A DNA stretch of 64,000 nt, from assembly GCF_001275135.1 (NCBI RefSeq), contig NZ_LFQU01000013.1, forward strand, positions 1 to 64,000, written 5' to 3'. Source of the stretch: Xylanibacter rarus. Its GTDB lineage: Bacteria; Bacteroidota; Bacteroidia; Bacteroidales; Bacteroidaceae. The notes under the pieces were generated by a model. The model ran no database searches and had not been told where the DNA came from. It saw nothing but the letters and a program-made list of their open reading frames with translations. Of this stretch, positions 1-10,900 are shown one piece after another (position 1 is the first letter of the stretch; each line of letters begins with the position of its first letter). The position numbers were made by a program, and so were the translations under genes.

Positions 1-59
1 GATCTGTAATCCGAAGCTCCTACCTATTAATCAAAAATAGGAAGCAAGCGGATTGCAAA

Positions 60-180
60 TCACTAGTGTTCGAAAGATTAATTCTATTGATTGTCGGCTG
101 CGCTCGGCATAATCAAATATAATTTGCTTCTGCTCTCGCTTGCACGACAATTGCAAATCAGCCGGCACATTAGTCTTGCT
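60..180 (-). other. Intergenic leader-like element
   Basis: No gene is supported in the first 346 bases. On the minus strand, 84-180 carries a distinctive run that would translate to a tail ending MPSAADNQ, containing the arms GCCGAGCGCAG and GCAAGCGAGAGCAG. From memory, similar sequences occur ahead of genes in Bacteroidales, so this may be the 5' leader of a gene to the left of the window. No start codon context, length or domain supports a real protein here. Recognition is tentative. Confidence 0.3.
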
Positions 181-268
181 GCTACATATCCGACGGCAAG
201 AGAAAAGCATTTGTCTTTTTTCGCTGCGCTTAAGGAAACTTCAGGTGCAAGTTGACGATGTCTGTATA

Positions 269-308
269 AAAATAAAGGGACGGGCAAAAAATGCTCGTCC
301 CTTTATTT
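269..308. terminator. Bidirectional terminator after gpmI
   Basis: A 12-bp stem (AATAAAGGGACG at 271-282 with CGTCCCTTTATT at 295-306) encloses a short A-rich loop and is flanked by A and T runs on both sides. It sits 39 bases beyond the gpmI stop on the minus strand, as expected for an intrinsic terminator. Confidence 0.8.
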
Positions 309-346
309 CATTATATTTTCCTGCTGACTGTTCAGCCGGAATGTTA

Positions 347-1870
347 TTACTTGTTGTCCTCGATAAGGTTTTCGCCTGTCATGTCAGACGGCTGCTCCAG
401 ACCCATGATGTGGAGGATTGAAGGAGCAACGTCGGCCAGACGGCCGTCCTTTACGGTTGCGCTGTTGTTGTCTGTAACGTAGATGAACGGAACTGGGTTC
501 AGCGAGTGAGCTGTGTTAGGTGTGCCATCCTCGTTGATGGCGTTGTCGGCATTTCCGTGGTCAGCTATGATGATTGCCTCATATCCGTTGGCCTTGGCAG
601 CCTCGATAACGTCCTTTACGCAGTTGTCTACGGCGTGAACAGCCTTGGCAATGGCGTAGTAAACGCCGGTGTGGCCTACCATGTCGCCGTTGGCAAAGTT
701 GACAACGATGAAGTCATACTCCTGAGTGTTGATAGCACCTACCAGCTTGTCCTTAACCTCGTATGCGCTCATCTCAGGCTTCAGGTCGTATGTTGCAACC
801 TTTGGAGAAGGAACCAGGATGCGGTCCTCGCCCTCGAATGCAGCCTCGCGTCCGCCGTTGAAGAAGAATGTTACGTGAGCATACTTCTCTGTCTCGGCTG
901 TGTGCAGCTGTTTCTTGCCCTGCTTGCTCAGATATTCGCCCAGGGTGTCCTGTACGTTCTCTTTTGGGAAGAGGATGTGAACGCCCTCGAACGATGCGTC
1001 ATACGGAGTCATGCAGTAATACTGCAGATCCTTTATCGTGTGCATGCCTTCCTCGGGCATATCCTGCTGTGTGAGCACCTGTGTAAGCTCCTTTGCGCGG
1101 TCGTTGCGGAAGTTGATGAAGATAACAACGTCGCCTTCCTGTATCGTGCCGTCAACACTGGCGTTGCTTATAGGCTTGATAAACTCGTCGGTAACGCCTT
1201 CAGCGTAGCTCTCTTCCATGGCCTTAACCATGTCTGTGGCCTTCTTGCCCTTACCTTCAACGATAAGGTCGTAAGCCTCCTTTACGCGGTTCCAGCGCTT
1301 GTCGCGGTCCATAGCGTAGAAGCGTCCTACGATGCTTGCTATGTGGGCGTCGTTCTTCTCGCACTGCTCTGTCAGCTCCTTGATGAAGCCGGCACCGCTC
1401 TTCGGGTCGGTGTCGCGTCCGTCCATGAAGCAATGAACGTATGTATTCTTCAGTCCGTATTCTTTTGATATCTCGATGAGCTTGAACAGGTGGTCGAGTG
1501 AAGAGTGCACTCCGCCGTTGCTGGTCAGACCCATCAGGTGCAGCTTCTTGCCGTTGTCGCGGGCATAGCTGTATGCGTTAACTATTTCGGGGTTGTTAAG
1601 TATTGAGCCGTCCTTGCATGCGCGGTTAATCTTAACCAAGTCTTGATAAACGATGCGTCCTGCACCGATGTTGAGGTGTCCCACCTCAGAGTTACCCATT
1701 TGTCCGTCAGGCAAACCTACATCCTCGCCTGAAGCCTGCAGCTGTGAGTGAGGGCTTACGGCGTAAAGATAATCCAAATAAGGCGTCGGTGTGTTGAAAA
1801 TTACGTCTCCTGCGCCATGCTTTCCGATACCCCATCCGTCGAGTATCATCAATAATGCTTTTTTTGCCAT
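347..1870 (-). CDS. gpmI: 2,3-bisphosphoglycerate-independent phosphoglycerate mutase
   Basis: Interconverts 3- and 2-phosphoglycerate in lower glycolysis and gluconeogenesis, in the cytoplasm, using two Mn ions and a phosphoserine intermediate. The 507-residue length is normal for the family. Near the N-terminus DGWG (residues 11-14) supplies a metal ligand, and MGNSEVGH around 58-65 holds the catalytic serine (Ser61). Near the C-terminus ADHGNAD supplies further metal ligands. The start at 1870 is the first Met and gives the usual [14 protein letters not shown] opening. It is a single-gene unit, with a good Bacteroidetes promoter at 1903-1933 and a terminator at 269-308. Nothing is unusual in the protein. 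Confidence 0.97.
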   Translation of the reverse strand: MAKKALLMILDGWGIGKHGAGDVIFNTPTPYLDYLYAVSPHSQLQASGEDVGLPDGQMGNSEVGHLNIGAGRIVYQDLVKINRACKDGSILNNPEIVNAYSYARDNGKKLHLMGLTSNGGVHSSLDHLFKLIEISKEYGLKNTYVHCFMDGRDTDPKSGAGFIKELTEQCEKNDAHIASIVGRFYAMDRDKRWNRVKEAYDLIVEGKGKKATDMVKAMEESYAEGVTDEFIKPISNASVDGTIQEGDVVIFINFRNDRAKELTQVLTQQDMPEEGMHTIKDLQYYCMTPYDASFEGVHILFPKENVQDTLGEYLSKQGKKQLHTAETEKYAHVTFFFNGGREAAFEGEDRILVPSPKVATYDLKPEMSAYEVKDKLVGAINTQEYDFIVVNFANGDMVGHTGVYYAIAKAVHAVDNCVKDVIEAAKANGYEAIIIADHGNADNAINEDGTPNTAHSLNPVPFIYVTDNNSATVKDGRLADVAPSILHIMGLEQPSDMTGENLIEDNK

Positions 1871-1902
1871 AGTTTATATTATATAATGTAAGAATTCCGG
1901 CG

Positions 1903-1933
1903 CAAAGTTACTAAGTTTGTCGTTAACAGCAAA
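1903..1933 (-). promoter_or_regulatory. gpmI promoter, Bacteroidetes type
   Basis: On the minus strand a -33 TTTG (1930-1933) is followed after 19 bases by the -7 box TAACTTTG (1903-1910), matching the Bacteroidetes primary sigma consensus TTTG-N19-21-TANNTTTG. Transcription would start near 1895, about 25 bases ahead of the gpmI start codon. Confidence 0.7.
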
Positions 1934-2176
1934 ATGCGTAAAGAGGTTTTTTGAAAATTCACAATTTACAATTGGCAAATGCTGAATTTTGTTTCATAAT
2001 TCACTGTGCGTAACTTTGTCCGTCCATCCTCATTACAATTACTGTATGTTTGTTGTCATACCGGTCCGTAAGGCAGTATCCGTACCAGTCATTTTATTAT
2101 GTTTCAAATGTATGCCTTTTCTTGTCATGCGCGTATATTTTATTCTTTTATATGTCTGTCAGCAAAAACAAAATTT

Positions 2177-2220
2177 TATATTTGCATCTGGCAGACGTGC
2201 AGCGAGGCATGGGCGTGCCT
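2177..2220 (+). promoter_or_regulatory. Probable GH43 promoter and leader hairpin
   Basis: A -7 box TATATTTG lies at 2177-2184 with no clear TTTG at the expected distance. The transcribed leader then holds a small hairpin (AGGCA 2205-2209 with TGCCT 2216-2220). The rest of the 1934-2280 gap holds AT-rich AATTCACAATTTACAATT-like sequence near 1953-2015 and nothing else I recognise. Confidence 0.4.
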
Positions 2221-2280
2221 GCCATGATGGAAGCAGATGCTGACAAGAAGAGATTAAAAAAACAAAAACATACAAATATT

Positions 2281-3338
2281 ATGAAAACATTTTTAGCATT
2301 AATTACGGCATGTCTGATGGGCGCAACGTGTGCCTGTGCGCAAGACGTAGCCGGTTCGGAATGCTGTAGGCGTGGCACGAAGGACAACGTCCGGGTAGTG
2401 AGAACATTCACGAACACAGGCAATCCGCTTGTGAAAGACAAGTTTACGGCCGACCCTGCCCCTATGGTTCATGACGGCAGGCTGTATCTCTATGTAGGCC
2501 ATGATGAGTATTACGACGGTCAGGACACGGCTTCAGGCGGAAAAGAGTTTAACATAACCGAGTGGCTCTGTTATTCTACTGCTGACATGCAGACATGGAC
2601 AGACCATGGCGCTGTGCTCTGTCCTGCCGACTTCAGCTGGGCTGTAGGCGAGGCATGGGCGTCACAGGTTATAGAGAAAGACGGCAAGTTTTATTCTTTA
2701 CCACGGTGCAGGCCGGTGCGCCATATACGGGCAAGGCTGTTGGAGTGGCTGTTGGCGACTCGCCTGTAGGTCCGTTCAAGGATGCGATAGGCAAGCCGCT
2801 GGTGTGCGACACGATGACGTCAAACGGCGAGCGCGGCTGGTGGAACGACATCGACCCAACGGTGCTTGTAGACGATAAGGGCCAGGCATGGCTCTGCTGG
2901 GGCAACGGCACGTGCTTCATGGCAAAGCTGAAGCCCGGCATGACAGAGCTTGACGGCGAAATACAGGTGATTGATCTTCCGAAATACATGGAAGGTCCGT
3001 GGCTGCACAAGCGCGGCGACATGTATTACTTGACCTACGCCTCTGACGGTGGCGGTAAGGAAGCCATTTCGTATGCCACGGCGCCTGATGTGGCCGGCCC
3101 TTGGACATATCGCGGCGAACTGACCGGTCCGGCAGAAAACAGCTACACCATACATCCCGGCATAATAGAGTTCAACGGCTGCTGGTATTTGTTCTATCAC
3201 AATGCCGTACTGACATTAGACGGCCACCGCGGTGCCATAGGCCGCCGCAGCGTCTGTGTAGACGAGCTGCACTATAATTCCGACGGAACGATGAAGCATG
3301 TTGAACAGACAAAGACAGGTGTCTGCGCAGGTAGGTAG
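2281..3338 (+). pseudogene. GH43 glycosidase, frameshifted
   Basis: A secreted glycoside hydrolase family 43 enzyme (beta-xylosidase or alpha-L-arabinofuranosidase type) that would release sugars from plant-type polysaccharide. The start at 2281 gives a signal peptide (MKTFLALITACLMGATCACA). The three GH43 catalytic positions are visible: ADPAPMVHDG (base Asp), NDIDPTVLVDD (pKa-modulating Asp) and EGPWLHKRGDMYYL (acid Glu); HPGIIEFNG follows later. The frame breaks near 2695. Adding one T to the TT at about 2694 turns the reading into KFYFFTTVQAG and joins the halves into a 352-residue protein, normal for a one-domain GH43. The substrate cannot be read from sequence. The gene stands alone, with no SusC/SusD pair nearby. 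A sequencing slip is as likely as a real null allele. Confidence 0.85.
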
Positions 3339-3491
3339 GGGGCTAATGTCACCCTTGGTGCCTTGTGGCGAACATATCAGTTTTATCAAATAATATGCTT
3401 TTGAGCGCCTGGACGCCAGCTTGACTTATGGTTATTATCAGGTCTTGTCCTGACAAATAATTCCAGCCGGTTATTAGAAATTGTAATAAAA

Positions 3492-3541
3492 CAATAGCAA
3501 GCTCAAGAAATTCATTATTGATATTTCGAGGCTTGCTATTG
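3492..3541. terminator. Terminator between convergent genes
   Basis: An 11-bp perfect stem (CAATAGCAAGC with GCTTGCTATTG) at 3492-3541 has a partly paired interior and sits between the converging GH43 and M6 protease genes, so it can serve both. Nothing else is evident in 3339-3491. Confidence 0.65.
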
Positions 3542-3572
3542 TGTAAAAGAATGTATTGTATGGTTTTAAAAT

Positions 3573-6050
3573 TTATGGTATAATCAACTTTCTTGCTTCA
3601 GCATATCCGTCGTCGTAAGTTATACGCTGTATGATAATGCCTTTGGCTGTTCCAGATATCTTCCTGCCTGACAGATCGTAGAATGATACGGATGCAATCT
3701 TTCTGGTGGCTGAAGATTCAAAATTTTTGATGCCGGTGCCTATTGTCGTGGTAACTTGTATATCTGCAGACGGCAGAGAACTCTTTAGCTCCTCTGCGGA
3801 TAATGCCTGTACGTTGTAAATATAAGTACGGTTGGCGGTAAGCCCATCTACCATATAGCTGGTTCCGCTGATGCTGTCGACAGACCATTCCTGAGGACCT
3901 GCATTCCATACATTATCCTTTCCTATAGAATCTTTCAGTATGCGCAGGTCGTTGAAATATGCGCGTTCTTTGTTGGTCTCAATGACAAAGTAGGCTTTTT
4001 GCGGAACATTTTTGAAGTAAATGACAACCTCGCTTTCGGTTTTATTGGCCTTCAGACTATGCTTTTGTATAGTGGCCTGTGTGTCAGGATCGGTCAGGCT
4101 TATAGTGTAACTTACGGTTTTGCCCGGATACGACACGGCATTGAATGCCATCGTTGCGTAACCGTCACAGTCGGCAAACTCGAACACGGGAGATCTGAGC
4201 ATACCATTTTGCCCATAGAAACCCACCTGCATATATCCGCCTGACTGGTAAATCTTTGATCCGTACCACCCTTGCTGGGCCATGTAGCTGTCAAGGTCTT
4301 CGCCTATGTCTGTTATGTCAGATTTTGGGTATTCGCCACTGGTCATAAGCGAGAAGTCTTCATCGGTGATGACAGGATTGATGGAGTCGGGCAGTATCTC
4401 GCGCAGGTTGAGTCTGTAGCTTTTAGCATCTTCAACTTCCTGCCAGTGTGCCACGAAGGACGATGATGTTATATCAGAGGCTTTTTCTGCAACAGGGCGT
4501 TTCAGACGGTCTTTCATGAACGAGAATGAAATCACGCCATTATTGTCGGTTATGTTAGTTACTCCTTTTTCAGTTGGCGTTCCATCCCATGACAGCGAAC
4601 TTGGTGATGAGTAGTCTGTAAACATGTTATTTGTGGCAATGGGGTAGAGGTCGCTTTCCGTTGTGATACCCTGTGTTCCGTCCGCTTCAACAAGGTCATA
4701 TCGCTGTATTGTTCCGCTGTTGACATAGTTGCCGTCCCATGCAGACTGGTCGTATGCAACATGGAAAATCATAAGTCCGCGTCCGGGAAGGTAAGCATCC
4801 CAGCCTTTTTGCTGTCTGTTCTCTAATGTGAAGAATTCGTTTTCGTCAGCCGTGCTTATCTTGTATGCCACGTTGTTTTGAGTAAGTTCGTCCAATGTTA
4901 CAAGGTCTGCAGGAGTGTCGAGTTCAACGAAGTCGAGCCATCCTACGGTGAAACGTTCAAAAGCCGAATAGGCAGGGGGAGTGTGTGACTCATTGTTATA
5001 GTTGCCGGTGTCCATGACATCCCATACGCCGAGCTGTACCATCTGCTGGTTTCGTGTGTTATATGCGTCAGGAAGACCGAGTACGTGGCTGAATTCGTGG
5101 CAGAATGTGCCGATGCCTTCAAGCTGTGTTCCCGATACATATTTAAGTTCGCTTGAGCATGCATAACGTTGAACTTGCTTGCCGTTGACATTACAGCTTA
5201 TGCCTAGTGATACAAGGTTTGAGGCATGTGGCCATATAGTATTGCTCGATGCTCCGTAGCTTTCTGCATATCCGGCATAAATAACATAGACAAAGTCGAC
5301 AATGCCGTCGTCATTATAGTCGTATTTTGTGAAGTCAACTCCAAGTTCGTTGCTGGCATATTCACAGGCTTCTTTTACCATCAGTCCGGGTTTGGAGTCT
5401 TGTCCGTAGCTGTCGTTGGCACCATAGTACATCATGCTTTTCTTCAGCTTGATTGGTCCAAAGACGTCGAAATCAGGAGTAAACTTGCCCATCGATTGTG
5501 ATATGAAGTAGTCGCGTGCGCTTCCTGTAGCCCCGTTGAGGCTGAAGCCTTCCTCGTTCATTACAGAATGGAACAGTTTGCTGTCATGTCCCTCCTGCAT
5601 AGAGTTGTCGGCAAATTCAACAAGCAGAATCACTCCTTTAAGATTGCCGGTTGTCGGGAATGTCGGTCCTGGCAGTCTCTGCATGGGCGCTTTACGCATT
5701 ACGTTCTCATTGTAAGCCTTGTTGAAGTCTGCTGTGCCTATGGCTTTCAGCCGCTCTACCTCTGCAGCCTGTCGCATGTCAGGATTATGTGCTATCATGC
5801 CCATAACGGGTGTGCCGTCTTCAGATATTGACTCTACATAACGCATTGCGCCATTGGCATCAGCCTTTATCATGTGGCCGTCTGTTGTTGTGAATGCATG
5901 GAAACGTTCGTCACCGACAATGCGGTATGTAAGCACGCTTCCGTCCGGTTGTGTTATTTTCAGCAGTCCGGGATAGGCTGGTACGGCGTTTGCTGTTGCC
6001 ACGGCAAACAGAAATGATGCGATGGCTATAAAAATATTTGGTATTTTCAT
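3573..6050 (-). CDS. M6-family metalloprotease with T9SS-like tail
   Basis: Secreted zinc metalloprotease of the M6 (immune inhibitor A-like) family, 825 residues from the Met at 6050. That start is preferred over one 42 codons upstream because it opens directly into a signal peptide (MKIPNIFIAIASFLFAVATA). The zinc site HEFSHVLGLPD falls near residue 318, giving HExxH plus the third ligand Asp seen in M6. A calcium-like YDYNDDGIVDF precedes it. After about residue 550 a fibronectin-like region and a lectin-like beta stretch follow, and the last 80 residues (SFYDLSGRKI, ending RKLIIP) look like a T9SS sorting domain, which implies export across the outer membrane. Its start lies 2 bases after the Omp28-like gene, so the two are co-transcribed. 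The role is probably protein breakdown or host-protein attack; the substrate is unknown. Confidence 0.88.
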   Translation of the reverse strand: MKIPNIFIAIASFLFAVATANAVPAYPGLLKITQPDGSVLTYRIVGDERFHAFTTTDGHMIKADANGAMRYVESISEDGTPVMGMIAHNPDMRQAAEVERLKAIGTADFNKAYNENVMRKAPMQRLPGPTFPTTGNLKGVILLVEFADNSMQEGHDSKLFHSVMNEEGFSLNGATGSARDYFISQSMGKFTPDFDVFGPIKLKKSMMYYGANDSYGQDSKPGLMVKEACEYASNELGVDFTKYDYNDDGIVDFVYVIYAGYAESYGASSNTIWPHASNLVSLGISCNVNGKQVQRYACSSELKYVSGTQLEGIGTFCHEFSHVLGLPDAYNTRNQQMVQLGVWDVMDTGNYNNESHTPPAYSAFERFTVGWLDFVELDTPADLVTLDELTQNNVAYKISTADENEFFTLENRQQKGWDAYLPGRGLMIFHVAYDQSAWDGNYVNSGTIQRYDLVEADGTQGITTESDLYPIATNNMFTDYSSPSSLSWDGTPTEKGVTNITDNNGVISFSFMKDRLKRPVAEKASDITSSSFVAHWQEVEDAKSYRLNLREILPDSINPVITDEDFSLMTSGEYPKSDITDIGEDLDSYMAQQGWYGSKIYQSGGYMQVGFYGQNGMLRSPVFEFADCDGYATMAFNAVSYPGKTVSYTISLTDPDTQATIQKHSLKANKTESEVVIYFKNVPQKAYFVIETNKERAYFNDLRILKDSIGKDNVWNAGPQEWSVDSISGTSYMVDGLTANRTYIYNVQALSAEELKSSLPSADIQVTTTIGTGIKNFESSATRKIASVSFYDLSGRKISGTAKGIIIQRITYDDGYAEARKLIIP

Positions 6051-6052
6051 AT

Positions 6053-7890
6053 TCAATATATTAATTTTGTTGTGTAAATAGCCTGTCTGTCGTTGTATAC
6101 CTTTACTATGCATAGTCCTTTGCCTGACAAACTTATGCGTGCAGAGCCATTGACTAGTGCTTTTGACATGAGACACATGCCGGATGCATTATATATACAT
6201 ACCTTCATGTCCTTGCTTTCAGCATTGCCGGCAATAATCTCTATGGTGTTGCCGATGCGTGATATGCCGATAACGTGGTTTGTACCGGTGGTGACAGATA
6301 TGCCGTCAGTATCATCAGAAGCAATAGGAACGATGCTCATGGCGTTTTGTATGTAACCTGAGGCTCTGTCAATAATCTGGCCTATGACATGTATGTTCTT
6401 CTTGTTTTTTACTGTGGGGGGACGGGTATTGTGCTTGTTGTTTCATATTCTTTACCGGCTTCCATGTCTTCAGAACTGCATGGGTCGCCTGAATAGCAGC
6501 TGTAAATGGCACGTGCCAGGTCGTTGAAACATACGTCCGTGGTTATTGCCTCCTTGTTCTCCCATCCGGCCATCTCTCCGTTTTTTCCGTCGGCATAATA
6601 GTTGGTCTGCGGATATCCGGTGACGGAGTCTTCTGTTATTGTGTAGGCGATATTGTACTGCGGTGATTTGATGTCGATGTCAGAATAGTAAACAGAGTGT
6701 AGGGTTATGGCTGTGCTGTCCTCATTCCATTCGCCAGTCAGGTTATATGCTATCTGGCTGTCCGACGAAGTCTCCATGTTGAAAAGATTCTGTATGTCAT
6801 AATAAGGGTCGCCAGACAATTTGCGGTTTAGACTGCATGATGGCGCACCTGTACAAGAACTGATGAATGGCTTGTAGCTGTATTCTTGCTTCTCGTCAAT
6901 CTCTAAAGGGTCTCCTCCGTGTACGCTGACTGCAATGAATTGCTCGGGATATTTTTCCTTCATCATTTCCAGGCCAACCAGACCTCTAGGACACCATCCG
7001 CACCATGTACCTGTATATTCCTCGCATACCACACGCTTCATGAATGCCTTGTCGCGTACCGTAAGTATCGCAGTGGCTGTGTTGTTCGCAGAATAGGCAT
7101 CCGCCTGTCCGTTCACTTTGTCAATGGTGATACGGATGTCGTGTGTACCCGGAATATTGGCCGGAACCTCGAACGATATAGTGTCACTTTCGTTTGTTGA
7201 CAAACTTTTGTTTACGGTGATGGTTTCAGGTTCTCCGTCATAGCTGCATATTGCTGTGTATGAGTTGATGTCATTAGCTCCAACGTTGCGCACCGCCACG
7301 CTGAATGTAGCGGTTGAGGCGCCGTAGGAGGCTGTCTGGTCGCTCATCTTTCCAATGAGCATTTCGTTTTGCGGCATGCCTTCGCCTTCAACAACTGCCT
7401 GTATGCATATAGATCCGCCGGTTGTCGTCCATTTGTTCTTGCTGTTATAATAAACAACGTCGGCATCAGTATGCTTTTCTGAGCTGTATCCCACACCTTC
7501 TGATTTGGCAAAAGATGCTTTATATCCGATGGCAATGTCGTCTGTTCCGTTGATTGCAAACGGAGTGTCAAGTGTAATTTCATTCCAACCGGCCTTCAGG
7601 TTGTCGAGCTTTTGCCTGTATATGTATGTATTTTCTTGTGGCTTCTGCTTGATATAGAGATATACGTTTGTACCTTCAGAGCACACGCCTATGCGTATTT
7701 TGGTTATACTGTTGCCTTTGTATGGGCTTACAAATGTGGCCGGAAACGTTACGTAAGGCGTTACCACGGCTGAGGCATTACCCCATCCGTTGTCAATCTC
7801 CGGGCCATAGCGCATAACCACCTGACCATATGTGCTGCAGACAGCCAGCATGGCTAATAACGAAGTAATAATGTTTCTGATCATAGACAT
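6053..7890 (-). pseudogene. Omp28-like thioredoxin-fold T9SS protein, frameshifted
   Basis: An exported protein with a signal peptide (MSMIRNIITSLLAMLAVCS), two beta-rich regions, and a thioredoxin-like segment around EEYTGTWCGWCPRG, whose CxxC pair suggests disulfide redox activity or an Omp28-type fold. The frame breaks at a run of six C on the coding strand (6416-6421). With seven C the reading continues through PPTVKNKKNIHVIGQ into a C-terminal domain (VCIYNASGMCLM ... TTKLIY) of T9SS sorting type, giving 612 residues. As sequenced, the protein stops before the sorting domain and would not be exported to the surface. The start at 7890 is chosen over 7908 because it gives a shorter n-region. 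It ends 2 bases before the M6 protease start, in the same operon. Confidence 0.8.
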
Positions 7891-7911
7891 CTTTTTAAGA
7901 TTCAACAAAAC

Positions 7912-7946
7912 AAGGACAGCCTCCGTATGAAACGGAAGTTGTCCTT
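7912..7946 (-). terminator. Terminator after the large adhesin gene
   Basis: A hairpin with outer arms AAGGAC/GTCCTT and inner arms TCCGT/ACGGA is followed on the minus strand by TTGTTTTGTT. It lies 17 bases beyond the adhesin stop and just upstream of the Omp28-like gene, so the two surface-protein units are probably separated here. Confidence 0.65.
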
Positions 7947-7962
7947 GATGATAATGGCTATG

Positions 7963-10900
7963 TTATTTTACGACAATCTTGAATGTCTTGTTGCCGACTT
8001 TAACAAGGTAAATACCCTGCTGTATGCTGACGGTAGTGCTGTCCTCAGCCTTGCAGCTGAGCATCTGGAGTCCGGCAAGTGTATAGATGTTTACAGTGTT
8101 GCCTTTAGCTCCGTTGATGACGATGGCATTGTCGATAGCATATACCTTTATGCCCTGTTCGGCAGTAGAAGCATCGATGCCGCTGCCAATGCTGCTCTCA
8201 TAGCTGTTAGAATAGTTAGACTCACCTTCTTTCCATACGGCTGTAACATTGTAGACATGAGTGCCTTCGCCAGGATTGCTGTCGGTGTAAGTCTGTCCTG
8301 TAACATTGCTTGCTATCAGCTTGTTGTCGCGGTATACATTATATCCCGTGAGAGTTATTTCTGATGTAGAACCATAGAGCGGAGTGTATGTGATGTCGTC
8401 AAGCAGTGCCACGGTGTAAGAACCCTTGCTGCAGCTGCGGATGGCGAAGTATTTTGCATCTGCCGGTAATGTGTATTCGAACAATACCCAGTCTGTTCCT
8501 GAAACGATAGAGTCGCGGTCGAATGCTATGAAGTTTTCAGGCTCCTGGTCTGTTGTTGAGTACATCATCTCGAATACCTGAGGATCAGAACCTTCGTTGG
8601 GCATCTTATAGTAGAACGACACGTCTGTTCCGCCTATGATATCTGAAGAAATCAACCAGTCGTCGTTCGGCAATGTTGTCGAAACTCCGTCTGATGCAGC
8701 CCAGCAAGTGAGATACTTGTCACCAGAGTGAGGAGTGAGAACCTCAAACTTGTCGAGCGTGAATCCTGCCTCAACAGGAGCCCATACCTGCCATGCCTTA
8801 GCCTCGAATGCGTGTGATATGGTCGGACCTCCGAAGTATACAGTAGGTGTTCCGTCGCCGTCGTATGTCTTCCAGTCACCTATTCCTTCAATGATGAATG
8901 ACTCGTATCCTTCAAAGTCGTCAGTTACGTTGTCTGCAATTTCTGATTTTGCTGGTTTCTCCCAGTTAAGGGTTACGCTGTTTCCGCTTGTAGAACCTGT
9001 AAGATTCTCTGCTACCGGCAGGTTAGAGCCGTGAACATACAGGCGTACTGTAGATGTAGAATCATTGTCTGTGTATGTGTCAGGTTCATATTCAATGGCT
9101 GCACGGTATATGTATGTCTTTGTAGCCTCGGCCTTTGTGGTATTTATTTCGAATGCCACTTGTGCCATGGCGTTCTGAGTTATAGTTTCGCCCTGTTTTG
9201 TATCTATAACTTCGTTGTCACGCAGCAATACAACTTTGTATCCTTCAGCTTTGTTTGTGCCGTAGTTTGCTACGCCCACATTGACAGTTGTGCTTTCTCC
9301 AGCCTCAATCCTCTTTTCGTCTATTGATATCGACGTTAATGCAAGGTCGTTTTCTGTGCTTTCGTCAATGCTGATGGCGTCTACATAGATAGAGGCACTC
9401 GCGTCAGCTGCATTGGCACCGAAAGCAATCTGGATGTTGTCGGCGTCAGTGCGAAGAGGAACAGAATAGCGTACCCATCCTGTTGCGCCATTGTTATAAG
9501 CCACGTTTGCAGAGTTCTCCCAACCCTCGTCATCATAGTTTGTATATACCTTGAGTGTAAGGTCTTCAGGCTCAGCCTCAAATCCGTGATACATAAAGAA
9601 TGACAGTTCGGGACTTTCTGAACCATTAAGAGAAATACGCGGACCTGTAATCACCTGGTCGTTAGAATCTTCTGCGACGTATGAGAACTGAAGCATACCT
9701 TCGTCTCCGTCGTAAGGTTTAACTGCGATGCCTGAGCCAGTGCTCATATTCCATGCATAATTATATGATGTTGCATAGAGTGTCCACGGATCCTTGCTTG
9801 CAAATCCGTATGCAAAAGATTCATCGTAAGGACGTTCGTAAGGTTCACCGAGCACGATGCCGACTCCTGTGCCTTCTGATGTTCCGGCGCTGTTTACTGC
9901 AACGAGCAGGTAGTCAACATACTGCTGCTGTGCACCATACAACGGTGAGAATGTCTCGTCTGTAACTGTCAGGTCAGATGTATAGTCTGTAACAGGTTCC
10001 CATGGGTTTGTCCAGTTGTATTCATTATAGCGGCATAATACATATTGTACGTCGTCAGGATTTACGTAGCCTCCGTGGAGTCCTTCTTCTGTAACCTTGT
10101 CCCATGTCAGAACGGCCTTGTTGTTCTCGTTCATCTTGACTTTAAGGTTGGCTACATTAGCAGGCATGTCGAGTCCTACCCAGTTGGTTATGACAGCCTC
10201 TTTGCCCTGGCCTAATGTGTTGAACGGAACGATGCGGTATGTTACGTTGCCTTGCTCAACATCAGTGTCTGTCCAGGTGAGACTCTCGCCTGCCTTAGGT
10301 GCTTCAAACACGTGTGCCGGCTTGCTGCTGCCGTTGCGGTATACGTTGATATAGGCTATGTCGCTGAGTGTTTCGCCTTTGTATGTCTTGGTAGGAGCAA
10401 CGAATGTCAGAGTGTTGTTCAGGGCACCCTTTTCTCCTGCGGTAACTTTTACATCTGTAACGCAGTCTGGACCTTCGAATGTAGAGTAAACGTCGAGCGA
10501 GATGTTGTCCATGCTGATGTTTACGCTTTGTGCGGGAGAGTCACCGTGGAACAGCAGGTTATAGAGTCCGTCTTCAGGTACGTTGAACATTATCTCGTAT
10601 TTATTCTTGTCGTACATGATGTCGAGCGATGCTATTTCTTTTTCATCTCCTGTCACTTCCTGCTTGTTGCCCAAAAGTATTGTCATATGCTCCATTGTCA
10701 GCCATTGGTCATATGTTTCGAAAGTGAGTCTGTAATCTGTGTTCTTCTTCAGACTGATAGAAGGAGAAATAAGGTAGTCGTCATTTCCGTTGCCTTCATA
10801 TATGCCAGTATCAACATCTGCTGTGCCGTTGCCCTGCAGGTATGCATATCCGCTTTCTACGCCAGAGGGGAACATGAACGACCATGTATGTGTGTCGTTG

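Noticed and set aside
506-1468. Long plus-strand open frame opposite gpmI
   Set aside because: Antisense to a well-supported enzyme gene; its low-complexity Val/Leu-rich translation is a mirror of gpmI codons.
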